64,000 nt of DNA from Roseovarius faecimaris (lineage in GTDB: Bacteria > Pseudomonadota > Alphaproteobacteria > Rhodobacterales > Rhodobacteraceae). Position numbers and translations under genes: made by a program. The DNA lies in contig NZ_CP034348.1 of assembly GCF_009762325.1 (NCBI RefSeq), positions 936,501 through 1,000,500 of the forward strand, in the 5' to 3' direction. Every line of letters starts with the position of its first letter. Positions within the stretch are counted from its first letter, which is position 1. The notes beneath the pieces were generated by a model. The model saw only the letters and a list, made by a program, of their open reading frames with translations. It made no database searches and had not been told where the DNA came from. Shown one piece after another: positions 8,508 to 17,520 of the stretch.

Positions 8508-9464
8508 ATGGGAGATATCCTGAAGCTCGTTGGTCAACGGCTTGGTCTCGGGTTGATCATTTTGCTGGTCATCTCGATTATCATCTTCTTCATGGTCGAA
8601 CTATTGCCCGGCGACATCGCACAAGCGGTGCTGGGACAGGGGGCCACCGAAGAGAACCTTGCCGCTTTGCGCAAGGAAATGGGGCTCGATAAGCCCGCGA
8701 TCGTGCGATACATCGAATGGCTCGGTGGGGCCATCTTCTTTGATTTCGGCAATTCGGTCGTCACCGGCGAACGGGTTTCGGTCGTCATTGGCGAGCGGTT
8801 CATGAACACGCTCTTCCTCGCGGCCTACGCAGCCGTTATCGCCGTGCCCGTGGCCATCATCCTCGGCATTCTGGTCGCGCTGCTGCGCAACTCGATCTTC
8901 GACCGGGTCGCCAACGTGCTGACGCTGACCTCAATTTCCTCGCCTGAGTTCTTCCTCGGTTATATCCTCATCCTCTACTTCGCGGTGAAATGGGGCATGT
9001 TCCCGGCCATCGCCAGCCTGAGCGACGGGATGAGCCTGGGGCAGTTGCTCGAACGCACCTTCCTGCCGGCGCTGACGCTGGTGCTTGTGGTGGTCGCGCA
9101 TATGATGCGGATGACCCGAGCGGCGATCATCAACCTGCTGGCCTCGCCTTATATCGAAATGGCGCGGCTCAAGGGGGTTCCGCCCCTGAAGGTGATCGTC
9201 AAGCACGCCCTGCCCAATGCCTGGGCTCCGATCATCAACGTGGTGGCGCTCAACCTTGCCTACCTGATCACCGGTGTGGTCCTCGTCGAGGTGGTGTTCG
9301 TCTATCCCGGCATCGGCCAGGCTCTTGTGGACGCGGTGTCCAAGCGCGACTTCCCGGTTGTGCAGGCCTGCTGTCTGATCTTCGCGGCCACCTTCATCCT
9401 GCTCAATCTCGCAGCGGATGTGGGCGCCATTCTCACCAACCCGCGCCTGCGGCACCCGAAATAA
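8508..9464 (+). CDS. ABC transporter permease, DppB type
   Basis: A 318-residue inner-membrane permease of the dipeptide/oligopeptide type, first of the heterodimer. It has a first membrane segment near residues 10-32, a periplasmic loop, and a five-helix core. The EAA-like cytoplasmic loop is visible as YIEMARLKGVPPLKVIVKHA followed by LPNA, the site that docks on the ATPase. The start ATG has a strong AGGGAGG ribosome site. It is 12 bases upstream of the second permease and belongs to the same operon. Confidence 0.93.
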   Translation: MGDILKLVGQRLGLGLIILLVISIIIFFMVELLPGDIAQAVLGQGATEENLAALRKEMGLDKPAIVRYIEWLGGAIFFDFGNSVVTGERVSVVIGERFMNTLFLAAYAAVIAVPVAIILGILVALLRNSIFDRVANVLTLTSISSPEFFLGYILILYFAVKWGMFPAIASLSDGMSLGQLLERTFLPALTLVLVVVAHMMRMTRAAIINLLASPYIEMARLKGVPPLKVIVKHALPNAWAPIINVVALNLAYLITGVVLVEVVFVYPGIGQALVDAVSKRDFPVVQACCLIFAATFILLNLAADVGAILTNPRLRHPK

Positions 9465-9476
9465 GGAGGCAGAGCT

Positions 9477-10541
9477 ATGAGTACTTTTGTCATAATCTAC
9501 TATTCACTGCTTCTGGCCGGTTCGACCGCAGCGGCGTATTTCAACAAGAAGTCGGTGTTCACGCTGCTCTTCTCGCTTACGATGGTGTCCTTCGTTCTGG
9601 GTATCATCGGCGGGCCGGGCGCGCTTTACGGGGTGGCCATCTGTGCGGGGCTTCTGGCCCTCGCGGCGATGGTCTCCTACTGCTTCCGCGAGTTCCTGAT
9701 CATGATGGTCAGCAACGAAATGGCCAAGGAACTGCGTACCGCACCCCTGACCGCCGCCTTCGGGATGTTCGTGATCTTCACCTACGCGATCACCGGCATC
9801 TTCGCGCCCTGGATCGCGCCCTATGGCGAGGCCGAGGTGATCTCGTCCGCCTTTGCGCCGGCGGATGAGAACATGCTGCTTGGCGCCGACCAGCTCGGCC
9901 GCGACATGTTCAGCCGGATCGTCTATGGCACGCGCAACTCGGTGGGTCTGGCACTGACCGCCACGGTCGCGGCCTTCATCCTTGGGGCGGGTGCCGGGCT
10001 TCTGGCGGCCACCAAAGGCGGCTGGTTCGATCAGTTCATGGGCCGTCTGGCGGATGTGATCATGTCGATCCCGTCGCTGATCTTCGCCCTGCTGATGCTG
10101 TCGATCTTCGGCCCCTCGATGCCGGTCATCATCTGTGCTGTGGCGATCATCTATGCGCCGCGCGTCTTCCGCCTGACCCGGGCGGTCGCGGGTAACGTGG
10201 TGGTCATGGACTATATCGAAGCGGCCAAGCTGCGCGGGGAAGGGACGGGTTATCTGATCCGTCGCGAAATCCTGCCCAACTCCATGGCCCCTCTCGTGGC
10301 CGAGTTCGGCCTTGAGTTCTGCTTCGTGTTCCTGCTCGTTGCTGGCCTCAGCTTCCTCGGCCTTGGCATCCAGCCGCCCACGGCGGACTGGGGCTCTATG
10401 GTGCGGGAGAACGCCACGCTGATCTCGTTCGGGGACATCACACCGCTAATCCCGGCGGCAGCCATCGCGTTGCTGACGGTGGCGGTCAACTTCGTCGTTG
10501 ACTGGATGCTGTTCCGGTCCTCCGGTCTGAAGGAGAAATAA
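9477..10541 (+). CDS. ABC transporter permease, DppC type, with N-terminal membrane extension
   Basis: The second permease of the importer, 354 residues, about 50-60 longer than usual DppC proteins. The usual start of the family corresponds to about residue 78 (MMVSNEMAKELRTAPLTAAF), with the conserved ...GADQLGRDMFSRIVYGTRNS region at about 139-158 and the EAA loop YIEAAKLRGEGTGYLI further on. Before this, residues 4-72 form two or three extra hydrophobic segments. The start ATG has AAGGAGG upstream, so the extension appears genuinely translated. It ends three bases before the ATPase gene. Confidence 0.9.
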   Translation: MSTFVIIYYSLLLAGSTAAAYFNKKSVFTLLFSLTMVSFVLGIIGGPGALYGVAICAGLLALAAMVSYCFREFLIMMVSNEMAKELRTAPLTAAFGMFVIFTYAITGIFAPWIAPYGEAEVISSAFAPADENMLLGADQLGRDMFSRIVYGTRNSVGLALTATVAAFILGAGAGLLAATKGGWFDQFMGRLADVIMSIPSLIFALLMLSIFGPSMPVIICAVAIIYAPRVFRLTRAVAGNVVVMDYIEAAKLRGEGTGYLIRREILPNSMAPLVAEFGLEFCFVFLLVAGLSFLGLGIQPPTADWGSMVRENATLISFGDITPLIPAAAIALLTVAVNFVVDWMLFRSSGLKEK

Positions 10542-10543
10542 TC

Positions 10544-12238
10544 ATGAGCCAAGACAAAAGCGTATTGCTCGAAATCCGGGACCTGAAGATCCAGGGCTAT
10601 TCGGATGAAACCTGGATCGACATCATCAAGGGTGTCGATCTGACCTTGCATCGCGGCGAAGTGATGGGCCTGATCGGGGAATCCGGGGCGGGTAAATCCA
10701 CCATCGGGGCCGCGGCCATGGGCTATGCCCGCGATGGCACGCGGATCTGCGAAGGCTCGAAGATCGAGTTCGACGGGATGGAACTGACCACAGCCACCGA
10801 AAGCGAGAAGCGCGCCCTGCGCGGCTCGCGCATCGCCTATGTGGCGCAATCGGCGGCGGCGTCTTTCAACCCGGCGCACAAGATCATCGACCAGCACACC
10901 GAAGCACCCCTGCAATACCGTCTGCAAAAGCGGATGGAAGCGCAGGAAGACGCGATGGACCTCTACGAGCGTCTGCGCCTGCCCAATCCGAAGGAGATCG
11001 GCTTCCGCTATCCTCACCAGGTGTCGGGTGGTCAGCTTCAGCGGGCGATGACGGCCATGGCCATGTCCTGTCGGCCGGACCTGATCATCTTCGATGAGCC
11101 GACGACGGCGCTGGACGTGACGACGCAGATCGAGGTTCTGGCCGCGATCCGCGACATCGTCGACCAGTTCAACACCGCCGCGCTTTACATCACCCATGAC
11201 CTTGCCGTCGTGGCGCAGATGGCCGACACGATCAAGGTGTTGCTGAAAGGTGAAGAGGTCGAGGAAGCCTCGACCGAGGAGATGCTCGACAACCCGAAAG
11301 AGGACTACACCAAGTCGCTCTGGGCGGTGCGCAGCTTCGAAAGCCCGCAGCGCTATCGCAAGGAAGGGGCGACACCTCTGATCTCGGTCAAGAATGTCGA
11401 CGCGGCCTATACGGGTGGTCCCAAGATCCTCGACGACGTCAGCTTTGACATCCACGAGGGCATGACCGTTGCCGTGGTGGGCGAATCCGGTTCGGGCAAG
11501 TCCACCACCGCGCGGGTGATCACCGGGCTTCTGCCGCCCTCCAAGGGCGAAGTGCTGTTCAAGGGAACACCCTTCCCGCCGGATTACCGGAACCGGACCA
11601 AGGATCAGCTCCGCCAGTGCCAGATGATCTATCAGATGGCCGATACGGCGCTGAACCCGAAGGTGCGCATCTCCGAGATCATCGGCCGCCCGGCGCAGTT
11701 CTATTCGGGCCTCACCGGGGCCGCGCTCAAGAGCCGTGTGGATGAACTTCTGGACCTGATCGAGCTTGATCCCTCGAAGTTCTATAACCGCTATCCGCCC
11801 GAGCTTTCAGGTGGGCAGAAACAGCGGATCGGGATCGCGCGGGCACTGGCGGCAGAGCCGACTTTCATCGTCTGTGACGAGGTGACATCGGCGCTTGACC
11901 AACTGGTTGCCGAGGGCATCCTGCGCCTTCTCGACCGGCTCCAGAACGAGCTCAACCTGGCCTATATGTTCATCACCCACGACCTTGCCACCGTGCGCTC
12001 GATCGCCGACGAGGTGATCGTGATGCAGCAGGGCCGGGTGGTCGAACAGGGGCCGAAGGACGAAATGTTCACACCCCCGCACCATCCCTATACCGATCTG
12101 TTGCTCAGCTCGGTGCCGGAGATGGATCCGAACTGGCTGACCACGCTGCTCGAAGAGCGTGGGATCGACAATGTGGGCGACGCGGCTGCGGCCAAGATCG
12201 ACCCGAACGATCCCAAAGTGCAAACCACCGGCGGCTGA
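10544..12238 (+). CDS. Fused double ATP-binding subunit of peptide-type ABC importer (DppD-DppF fusion)
   Basis: A 564-residue protein with two complete nucleotide-binding domains in one chain. Domain 1 has Walker A GESGAGKST (45-53), signature VSGGQLQRAM and Walker B LIIFDEPTTALD. Domain 2 starts near residue 280 with Walker A GESGSGKST, signature LSGGQKQRIGIARAL and Walker B TFIVCDEVTSALD. Both domains have the catalytic Glu and the D-loop. The domain 1 C-terminus lacks a clear oligopeptide-binding Cys motif. It completes the importer encoded from 4916. A bidirectional terminator follows. Confidence 0.94.
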   Translation: MSQDKSVLLEIRDLKIQGYSDETWIDIIKGVDLTLHRGEVMGLIGESGAGKSTIGAAAMGYARDGTRICEGSKIEFDGMELTTATESEKRALRGSRIAYVAQSAAASFNPAHKIIDQHTEAPLQYRLQKRMEAQEDAMDLYERLRLPNPKEIGFRYPHQVSGGQLQRAMTAMAMSCRPDLIIFDEPTTALDVTTQIEVLAAIRDIVDQFNTAALYITHDLAVVAQMADTIKVLLKGEEVEEASTEEMLDNPKEDYTKSLWAVRSFESPQRYRKEGATPLISVKNVDAAYTGGPKILDDVSFDIHEGMTVAVVGESGSGKSTTARVITGLLPPSKGEVLFKGTPFPPDYRNRTKDQLRQCQMIYQMADTALNPKVRISEIIGRPAQFYSGLTGAALKSRVDELLDLIELDPSKFYNRYPPELSGGQKQRIGIARALAAEPTFIVCDEVTSALDQLVAEGILRLLDRLQNELNLAYMFITHDLATVRSIADEVIVMQQGRVVEQGPKDEMFTPPHHPYTDLLLSSVPEMDPNWLTTLLEERGIDNVGDAAAAKIDPNDPKVQTTGG

Positions 12239-12260
12239 TCCGTCCGGACAGTCAAAAAGA

Positions 12261-12290
12261 AAGGCGGCCTGCAATGGGCCGCCTTTTTTT
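12261..12290. terminator. Bidirectional terminator at end of ABC operon
   Basis: AGGCGGCC pairs with GGCCGCCT around a short loop, with seven T residues on the right and A-rich sequence (AAAAAGAAA) on the left. It can end both the ABC operon from the left and the small minus-strand gene at 12312-12431 from the right. Confidence 0.85.
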
Positions 12291-12311
12291 ATTGAAATAT
12301 GCGGGCAGAGC

Positions 12312-12431
12312 TCAGGTGATCACCATAGCCGACCCGACCATGATCCCCACGATAATCGCGTAAAAGATCACCACAGCAGGCCAGCTGGCGCTGTGCATCC
12401 GTGCCTCGCGGAGCCATTCGTCTCTGTTCAT
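12312..12431 (-). CDS. Small single-span membrane protein, 39 residues (paralogue A)
   Basis: A short gene encoding MNRDEWLREARMHSASW, then a hydrophobic helix (AVVIFYAIIVGIMVGSAMVI) and stop. Two facts support it as real: an AGGAGG ribosome site seven bases before the ATG, and clear similarity along its whole length to the neighbouring product at 12584-12706. The shared pattern is M-x-R-D-E, then RMHSA(S/T)W, then a membrane helix ending SAM-x-I. The charged start and single helix suggest an inner-membrane microprotein with its N-terminus in the cytoplasm. I do not recognise the family and assign no function. Confidence 0.75.
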   Translation of the reverse strand: MNRDEWLREARMHSASWPAVVIFYAIIVGIMVGSAMVIT

Positions 12432-12472
12432 GCTCTGCCTCCTCTCCCCGTTCGGGCGGGGTGTAAAAAGCG

Positions 12473-12509
12473 AAAACGCCGGGAGGCCCGTTGATCAGGG
12501 CCTGCGGCG
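12473..12509 (-). terminator. Terminator of small gene B, minus strand
   Basis: Read on the minus strand, an interrupted stem (CGCCG-CAGGCCC with GGGCCT-CCCGGCG) is followed by TTTTCGCTTTTT. It lies between the two small paralogous genes, so each probably has its own transcript. Confidence 0.7.
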
Positions 12510-12583
12510 TGTTTCAATCATGTCGGGTTGGCGTTCTGCCAGGGGTCAGGCGGCCATGCCGCCGGGACGCTTACCTTGCCTGC

Positions 12584-12706
12584 TTACGCAACGATGGCCA
12601 TGGCCGAAAGCACAAGCGTGCCAACGAGAGCCGCATACACAAGCGCAACAGCCTGCCACGTCGCGGAATGCATACGCAGTTCACGGTTCAGTTCGTCGCG
12701 GGTCAT
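12584..12706 (-). CDS. Small single-span membrane protein, 40 residues (paralogue B)
   Basis: Encodes MTRDELNRELRMHSATWQ, then the helix AVALVYAALVGTLVLSAMAI and a short end. It aligns with the 39-residue product at 12312-12431 with no gaps until the last residue. The ATG at 12706 is chosen because GGAGG lies five bases before it; an in-frame ATG four codons upstream overlaps that ribosome site and has none of its own. Conservation of the RMHSA(S/T)W segment just before the membrane helix suggests this juxtamembrane part is functional. Family not recognised. Confidence 0.75.
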   Translation of the reverse strand: MTRDELNRELRMHSATWQAVALVYAALVGTLVLSAMAIVA

Positions 12707-12861
12707 GTTGGCCTCCATCTTTGAAGGTTGCGTTAATACGGTAGATCTTTCGAGCCCCGTCACCCGCACATAATCGAAAATTGTGGCGAAGCAATGAAAA
12801 TCAGCATGCAAAGCGTGCAACCCTGCTGACGCGTCATTGCATAGCTCTTGGCGCTACAAAT

Positions 12862-12878
12862 CCCTTGAACTTCAAGGG
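12862..12878 (-). terminator. Perfect palindrome downstream of carB
   Basis: CCCTTGAA and TTCAAGGG flank a single base, giving a 17-bp inverted repeat 12 bases past the carB stop. On the minus strand it is followed only by ATTTG, so if it terminates carB it does so weakly. The remaining sequence between 12707 and 12890 shows no other clear signal. Confidence 0.4.
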
Positions 12879-12890
12879 CTTGTCTTGAGT

Positions 12891-15800
12891 TTACGTTGAC
12901 CCCTGCAACGGCATCACCTGCAAATCGCCCTCTTGCCGCGCCTTGATCGCCATCGCCGCCGCATGGCTGCCCGCCGCGGTGGTGTAATAGGGGATCTTGT
13001 CATAAAGCGCGACCGAGCGGATTTCGCGGCTGTCTTCCACCGCTGCGGCCCCTTCGGTCGTGTTCATCAGCAGGTGAATCTCGCCGTCCTTGAGCATATC
13101 CACCACGTTGGGCCGCCCTTCATAGACCTTCTTGACCACCTCGCAGGCGATCCCGTGCCCTTCCAGGAACGATGCGGTGCCGCCGGTAGCGACGATGGAA
13201 AACCCAAGATCCACAAGGGTTTGCGCGGTTTCCACCAGAAGCGGCGTCTTGTCGGCATCCTTGATCGAGAAGAACACCTTGCCTTCGCTGGGCAAATCAA
13301 CCCCCGCGCCCATCTGCGCCTTGAGGAACGCCCGCGAGAAAGAGATATCCCAGCCCATCACCTCACCGGTGGAGCGCATCTCGGGGCCAAGGATCGTGTC
13401 CACACCGGGGAAACGCGCAAAGGGCATGACCGCTTCCTTGACGCTGAACCACGGCATCGCCGGATCGGCCAGCGTCATCTGATCGGCCATGGGCAGGGTG
13501 CCGGGCTTGGCATCGGACGGGTAGGGGCCGCGATGCGGGAAAGCGTCGAGGCTCTCGCCCGCCATCAGCCGCGCGGCGATCGAAGCAATGGCGCTGTCGG
13601 TGGCCTTGGCCACAAAGGGCACGGTGCGGCTGGCGCGCGGGTTCACCTCGATCAGGTAAATCTCATCATCCTTCACGGCGAATTGCACGTTCATCAGCCC
13701 GCGCACGTTCAGCGCCAGCGCCAGCGCCTCGGTCTGGCGCTCGATCTCGCCGATGATCTCTTTCGACAGCGTGTAGGGCGGCAGCGAACAGGCGCTGTCG
13801 CCCGAATGCACGCCGGCCTCTTCGATATGTTGCAGAATACCCGCCACATGGACGCGGCTGCCATCGCAGAGCGCATCCACGTCGCATTCGATGGCACCGG
13901 CCAGATAGCCATCCAGCAGAACAGGGCTGTCGCCCGAGACCACCACCGCCTCGGCGATGTAGCGTTCCAGCTGCGCCATGTCGCGCACGATTTCCATCGC
14001 GCGCCCGCCCAGAACATAGGACGGGCGGATCACCAGCGGGAAGCCGATTTTCTCGGCAATCGCAAGGGCTTCGGCGTCAGAGCTGGCAATACCGTTATTC
14101 GGCTGCTTGAGGCCCAGATCGTTGACCAGCGCCTGGAACCGCTCGCGGTCTTCGGCGAGGTCAATCGCGTCCGGCGTGGTGCCGAGGATCGGAATGCCCG
14201 CCTCTTCCAGCGCATTGGCGAGCTTCAGCGGGGTCTGGCCGCCAAACTGGACGATCACCCCGTGCAGCGTGCCGTTTTCCTGCTCGACTGTCAGGATTTC
14301 CAGCACATGCTCAAAGGTCAGCGGCTCGAAATAGAGCCGGTCGGACGTGTCATAATCCGTGCTCACCGTCTCCGGGTTGCAGTTGATCATGATCGTCTCA
14401 TAGCCCGCTTCGGTCAGGGCAAAACAGGCATGACAGCAGCAGTAATCAAACTCGATCCCCTGGCCGATCCGGTTGGGGCCCCCGCCCAGAATGACCACCT
14501 TCTTACGGTCAGAAGGCCGTGCCTCGCATTCCACTTCGCCCATCATCGGCTCTTCATAGGTGGAATACATATAGGGCGTCTGGGCTTCGAATTCGGCCGC
14601 ACAGGTGTCGATCCGCTTGAACACGGCCTTCACCCCATGCGCCAGCCGTGCCGCGCGCACGTGCGCCTCGCTCTGCCCGGTCAGCTTGGCCAGGCGGGCA
14701 TCGGTAAAGCCCAGCATTTTCAACGCTCTGAGGCCCGCCTCGTCAGCAGGCAGGCCTTCGGCCTGGACCTTTGCCTCGGCGTCTACGATCTCCCGGATGC
14801 GCGCCAGGAACCAGGGGTCAAAGCTGGTCACGCCAAAGATCTCATCGTCGCTCAGCCCCTCGCGCATCGCCTGCGCAATGGTGCGCAGCCGGTCCGGGGT
14901 CTGCTGGCTGATCGCCTTGATCACGGCGGATTTTTCCGGCGCGCCCTCGATTTCGACCTCGTCGAACCCGGTCAGGCCGGTTTCCATGCTGGCCAGCGCC
15001 TTTTGCAGGCTCTCATGGATCGTCCGGCCAATCGCCATCGCCTCGCCTACGGATTTCATCGCCGTGGTCAGATAGGGCGCAGAGCCTGCGAATTTCTCAA
15101 AAGCAAAGCGCGGGATCTTGGTGACCACATAGTCAATCGTCGGCTCAAAGCTTGCCGGCGTCACCTTGGTGATGTCGTTGTCCAGCTCATCCAGCGTATA
15201 CCCCACGGCAAGCTTGGCCGCGATCTTGGCAATCGGGAAGCCTGTCGCCTTGGAGGCAAGCGCCGAAGACCGGCTGACCCGCGGGTTCATTTCGATCACC
15301 ACCATCCGGCCGTCTTCGGGGTTGATCGCCCATTGCACGTTCGATCCGCCGGTCTCCACCCCGATCTCGCGCAGCACGGCGATAGAGCCGTTGCGCATGA
15401 TCTGATATTCCTTGTCGGTCAGCGTCAGGGCCGGGGCCACGGTGATGCTGTCACCGGTATGCACGCCCATCGGGTCCACGTTCTCGATGGAACAGACGAT
15501 GATTGCATTGTCCGCCTTGTCGCGGACGACCTCCATCTCGTATTCCTTCCAGCCCAGCAGGCTTTCGTCGATCAGGATCTGGTTGACCGGGCTGGCATCC
15601 AGCCCCGACTTGCAGAAATGCTCGTAATCGTCGCGGTTATAGGCCACGCCGCCGCCGGTGCCGCCCAGGGTAAAGGCGGGCCGGATGATCGCGGGCAGGC
15701 CGATATGCTCAAGGGCCGCCATGCATTCTTCCATCGTGTTGGCGATGGTGGCCTTGGGGTTTTCGATACCCAGCCGGTCCATCGCCTCACGGAACAGCTT

Positions 15801-16187
15801 GCGGTCCTCGGCCATCTCGATGGCCTCGCGATTGGCGCCGATCAGCTCGACGCCGAATTTTTCCAGCACGCCCATATCGGCCACGGCAAGTGCTGTGTTC
15901 AGCCCCGTCTGCCCGCCCATCGTGGGCAAAAGTGCGTCAGGGCGTTCCTTTTCGATGATCTTGGCCACGATCTCGGGCGTGATCGGCTCGATATAGGTGG
16001 CGTCGGCCAGCTCGGGGTCGGTCATGATCGTCGCGGGGTTCGAGTTGACCAGGATGACGCGATAGCCTTCCTCGCGCAGCGCCTTGCAGGCTTGCGCTCC
16101 CGAGTAGTCAAACTCGCAGGCTTGCCCGATAATAATAGGCCCGGCACCGATGATCATGATGGAGTTCAGATCGGTTCTTTTCGGCAT
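12891..16187 (-). CDS. carB: Carbamoyl-phosphate synthase large subunit
   Basis: Makes carbamoyl phosphate from ammonia (delivered by CarA), bicarbonate and two ATP for pyrimidine and arginine synthesis. The 1098-residue chain shows the family order: first ATP-grasp half starting [20 protein letters not shown], an oligomerisation region, the second ATP-grasp half starting [20 protein letters not shown], and an MGS-like allosteric domain in the last 140 residues. The start is set at MPKRTD, matching CarB proteins generally; an upstream in-frame ATG at 16229 has no ribosome site. carA is not adjacent. The gene stands alone between small genes and pabB. Confidence 0.96.
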   Translation of the reverse strand: MPKRTDLNSIMIIGAGPIIIGQACEFDYSGAQACKALREEGYRVILVNSNPATIMTDPELADATYIEPITPEIVAKIIEKERPDALLPTMGGQTGLNTALAVADMGVLEKFGVELIGANREAIEMAEDRKLFREAMDRLGIENPKATIANTMEECMAALEHIGLPAIIRPAFTLGGTGGGVAYNRDDYEHFCKSGLDASPVNQILIDESLLGWKEYEMEVVRDKADNAIIVCSIENVDPMGVHTGDSITVAPALTLTDKEYQIMRNGSIAVLREIGVETGGSNVQWAINPEDGRMVVIEMNPRVSRSSALASKATGFPIAKIAAKLAVGYTLDELDNDITKVTPASFEPTIDYVVTKIPRFAFEKFAGSAPYLTTAMKSVGEAMAIGRTIHESLQKALASMETGLTGFDEVEIEGAPEKSAVIKAISQQTPDRLRTIAQAMREGLSDDEIFGVTSFDPWFLARIREIVDAEAKVQAEGLPADEAGLRALKMLGFTDARLAKLTGQSEAHVRAARLAHGVKAVFKRIDTCAAEFEAQTPYMYSTYEEPMMGEVECEARPSDRKKVVILGGGPNRIGQGIEFDYCCCHACFALTEAGYETIMINCNPETVSTDYDTSDRLYFEPLTFEHVLEILTVEQENGTLHGVIVQFGGQTPLKLANALEEAGIPILGTTPDAIDLAEDRERFQALVNDLGLKQPNNGIASSDAEALAIAEKIGFPLVIRPSYVLGGRAMEIVRDMAQLERYIAEAVVVSGDSPVLLDGYLAGAIECDVDALCDGSRVHVAGILQHIEEAGVHSGDSACSLPPYTLSKEIIGEIERQTEALALALNVRGLMNVQFAVKDDEIYLIEVNPRASRTVPFVAKATDSAIASIAARLMAGESLDAFPHRGPYPSDAKPGTLPMADQMTLADPAMPWFSVKEAVMPFARFPGVDTILGPEMRSTGEVMGWDISFSRAFLKAQMGAGVDLPSEGKVFFSIKDADKTPLLVETAQTLVDLGFSIVATGGTASFLEGHGIACEVVKKVYEGRPNVVDMLKDGEIHLLMNTTEGAAAVEDSREIRSVALYDKIPYYTTAAGSHAAAMAIKARQEGDLQVMPLQGST

Positions 16188-16341
16188 GGGGCCCCCCGGG
16201 TCAGCGCAAATTGTTGGCGTTATATCCATGTCGGGCCGGGGTGCAAGGGACTTCGCAAATCTGGGGCATTTTGGCGCTTTTCGGGTGTCTTTACGTGGCC
16301 GGAGGGCTATCTAGACCCGAACGCTGACGAGGGACGTACCA

Positions 16342-17460
16342 GTGCAGATTCGCTTTGATCATGGGCCGGATGGCACCGCTTGCCTGTTTCGGCAGGCGTC
16401 TCGGCTGATCACGGCTTGGCGGGCGGAAGAGGTGCCCGATGCCCTGGCGGCACTCGATGAGGCGCGGGCCGAGGGCAAATGGCTTGCCGGTTATGCCAGC
16501 TATGAGCTTGGCTATGCGCTGGAGCCAAAGCTCTCGTCTCTCTTGCCGGAGGGGCGGGCGCTCCCTCTTGTGCAGTTTGGTGTCTATGACTGGCCCGTGA
16601 TCGCGCCACAGCTCGTGCCCGGTGAAACCGCCTTGTCCGGGTTTGAACCACATTGGGACGATGCCCGCTATACCGACGCCTTTGGCCGGGTGCATGAGTA
16701 TATCTGCGCCGGTGATTTCTATCAGGCGAACCTGACCTTTCCGATTTCGCTGCACGCGACGGGCGCGCCCGAAGCGCTCTATGCGGCGCTCGCGGCGGTG
16801 CAGCCCGTCCGTTTCGGCGCGCTGGTCGAGCAGGAGGGGTTGCCCGCGCTGCTGTCGAGATCCCCGGAGCTGTTCTTTCGCACCGACACCCAGGGCCAAA
16901 TTCAGACCCGCCCGATGAAAGGGACGCAACCGCGCTCGGAGGATCCGGCCGAGGATGCCCGCCGCCGCTTCTTCCTTCAGACGGACGAGAAGAACCGCGC
17001 CGAAAACCTGATGATCGTGGACCTTCTGCGCAACGATCTCAGCCGCATCTGCCGGGCGGGGACCGTGGCGGTGCCCGAGCTTTTCTCGGTCGAAAGCTAT
17101 GCCACGGTGCACCAGATGACGTCGCTCATCACCGGGTTGATGATCGGCGGTACGGGGCTTTCGGATATCTTTGCTGCTCTCTTTCCCTGCGGGTCCATCA
17201 CCGGCGCACCCAAGGTGCGCGCGATGGAGGTGCTGGCCGATCTCGAAGGCGCCCCGCGCGACATTTATTGCGGCACGATCGGCTGGGTGGCCCCCGATGG
17301 ACGCTCCGAGTTCAACGTCGCCATCCGCACGCTGATGGTGGGCGAGGGCGGGCAGGCACGGCTGAATGTGGGCGGTGGCGTGGTTTATGACAGCACCGCG
17401 GCAAGCGAATACGAAGAGGCGCTCTGGAAGGCACGGTTTGTCTCGCAGCTGATCGGCTGA
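16342..17460 (+). CDS. pabB: Aminodeoxychorismate synthase component I
   Basis: Adds ammonia to chorismate to make 4-amino-4-deoxychorismate, the precursor of p-aminobenzoate in folate synthesis. The 372-residue chorismate-binding protein shows the expected motifs: ELFFRTD, IQTRPMKGT with the catalytic Lys, DEKNRAENLMIVDLLRNDLS and PCGSITGAPKVRAME. It lacks any fused amidotransferase or lyase domain. Translation begins at GTG 16342, seven bases after GAGGGA. No pabC or pabA adjoins it. The only other folate-related gene in the window is folE2 at 52.7 kb. Confidence 0.92.
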   Translation: MQIRFDHGPDGTACLFRQASRLITAWRAEEVPDALAALDEARAEGKWLAGYASYELGYALEPKLSSLLPEGRALPLVQFGVYDWPVIAPQLVPGETALSGFEPHWDDARYTDAFGRVHEYICAGDFYQANLTFPISLHATGAPEALYAALAAVQPVRFGALVEQEGLPALLSRSPELFFRTDTQGQIQTRPMKGTQPRSEDPAEDARRRFFLQTDEKNRAENLMIVDLLRNDLSRICRAGTVAVPELFSVESYATVHQMTSLITGLMIGGTGLSDIFAALFPCGSITGAPKVRAMEVLADLEGAPRDIYCGTIGWVAPDGRSEFNVAIRTLMVGEGGQARLNVGGGVVYDSTAASEYEEALWKARFVSQLIG

Positions 17461-17499
17461 CCGCGCCGCTCTTCGGGCCTGACAGCCCGCCTCGCGAGG

Positions 17500-17515
17500 C
17501 CGCCCAGCAGGGCGG
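17500..17515. other. Small inverted repeat between convergent pabB and cfa
   Basis: CCGCCC-AGCA-GGGCGG forms a 6-bp G+C-rich hairpin in the 60-base gap between the converging genes. It has no T-run on either strand, so its role as a terminator is uncertain. Confidence 0.35.
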
Positions 17516-17520
17516 ATGAG

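Noticed and set aside
12891..16187. Possible riboswitch or leader in front of carB
   Set aside because: The gap between carB and pabB holds no recognisable aptamer and no hairpin with T-run on the carB side.
12933..16358. Very long open frame antisense to carB
   Set aside because: High G+C removes stop codons from the opposite strand. The minus-strand product is an intact CarB, and the antisense translation has no recognisable domain.
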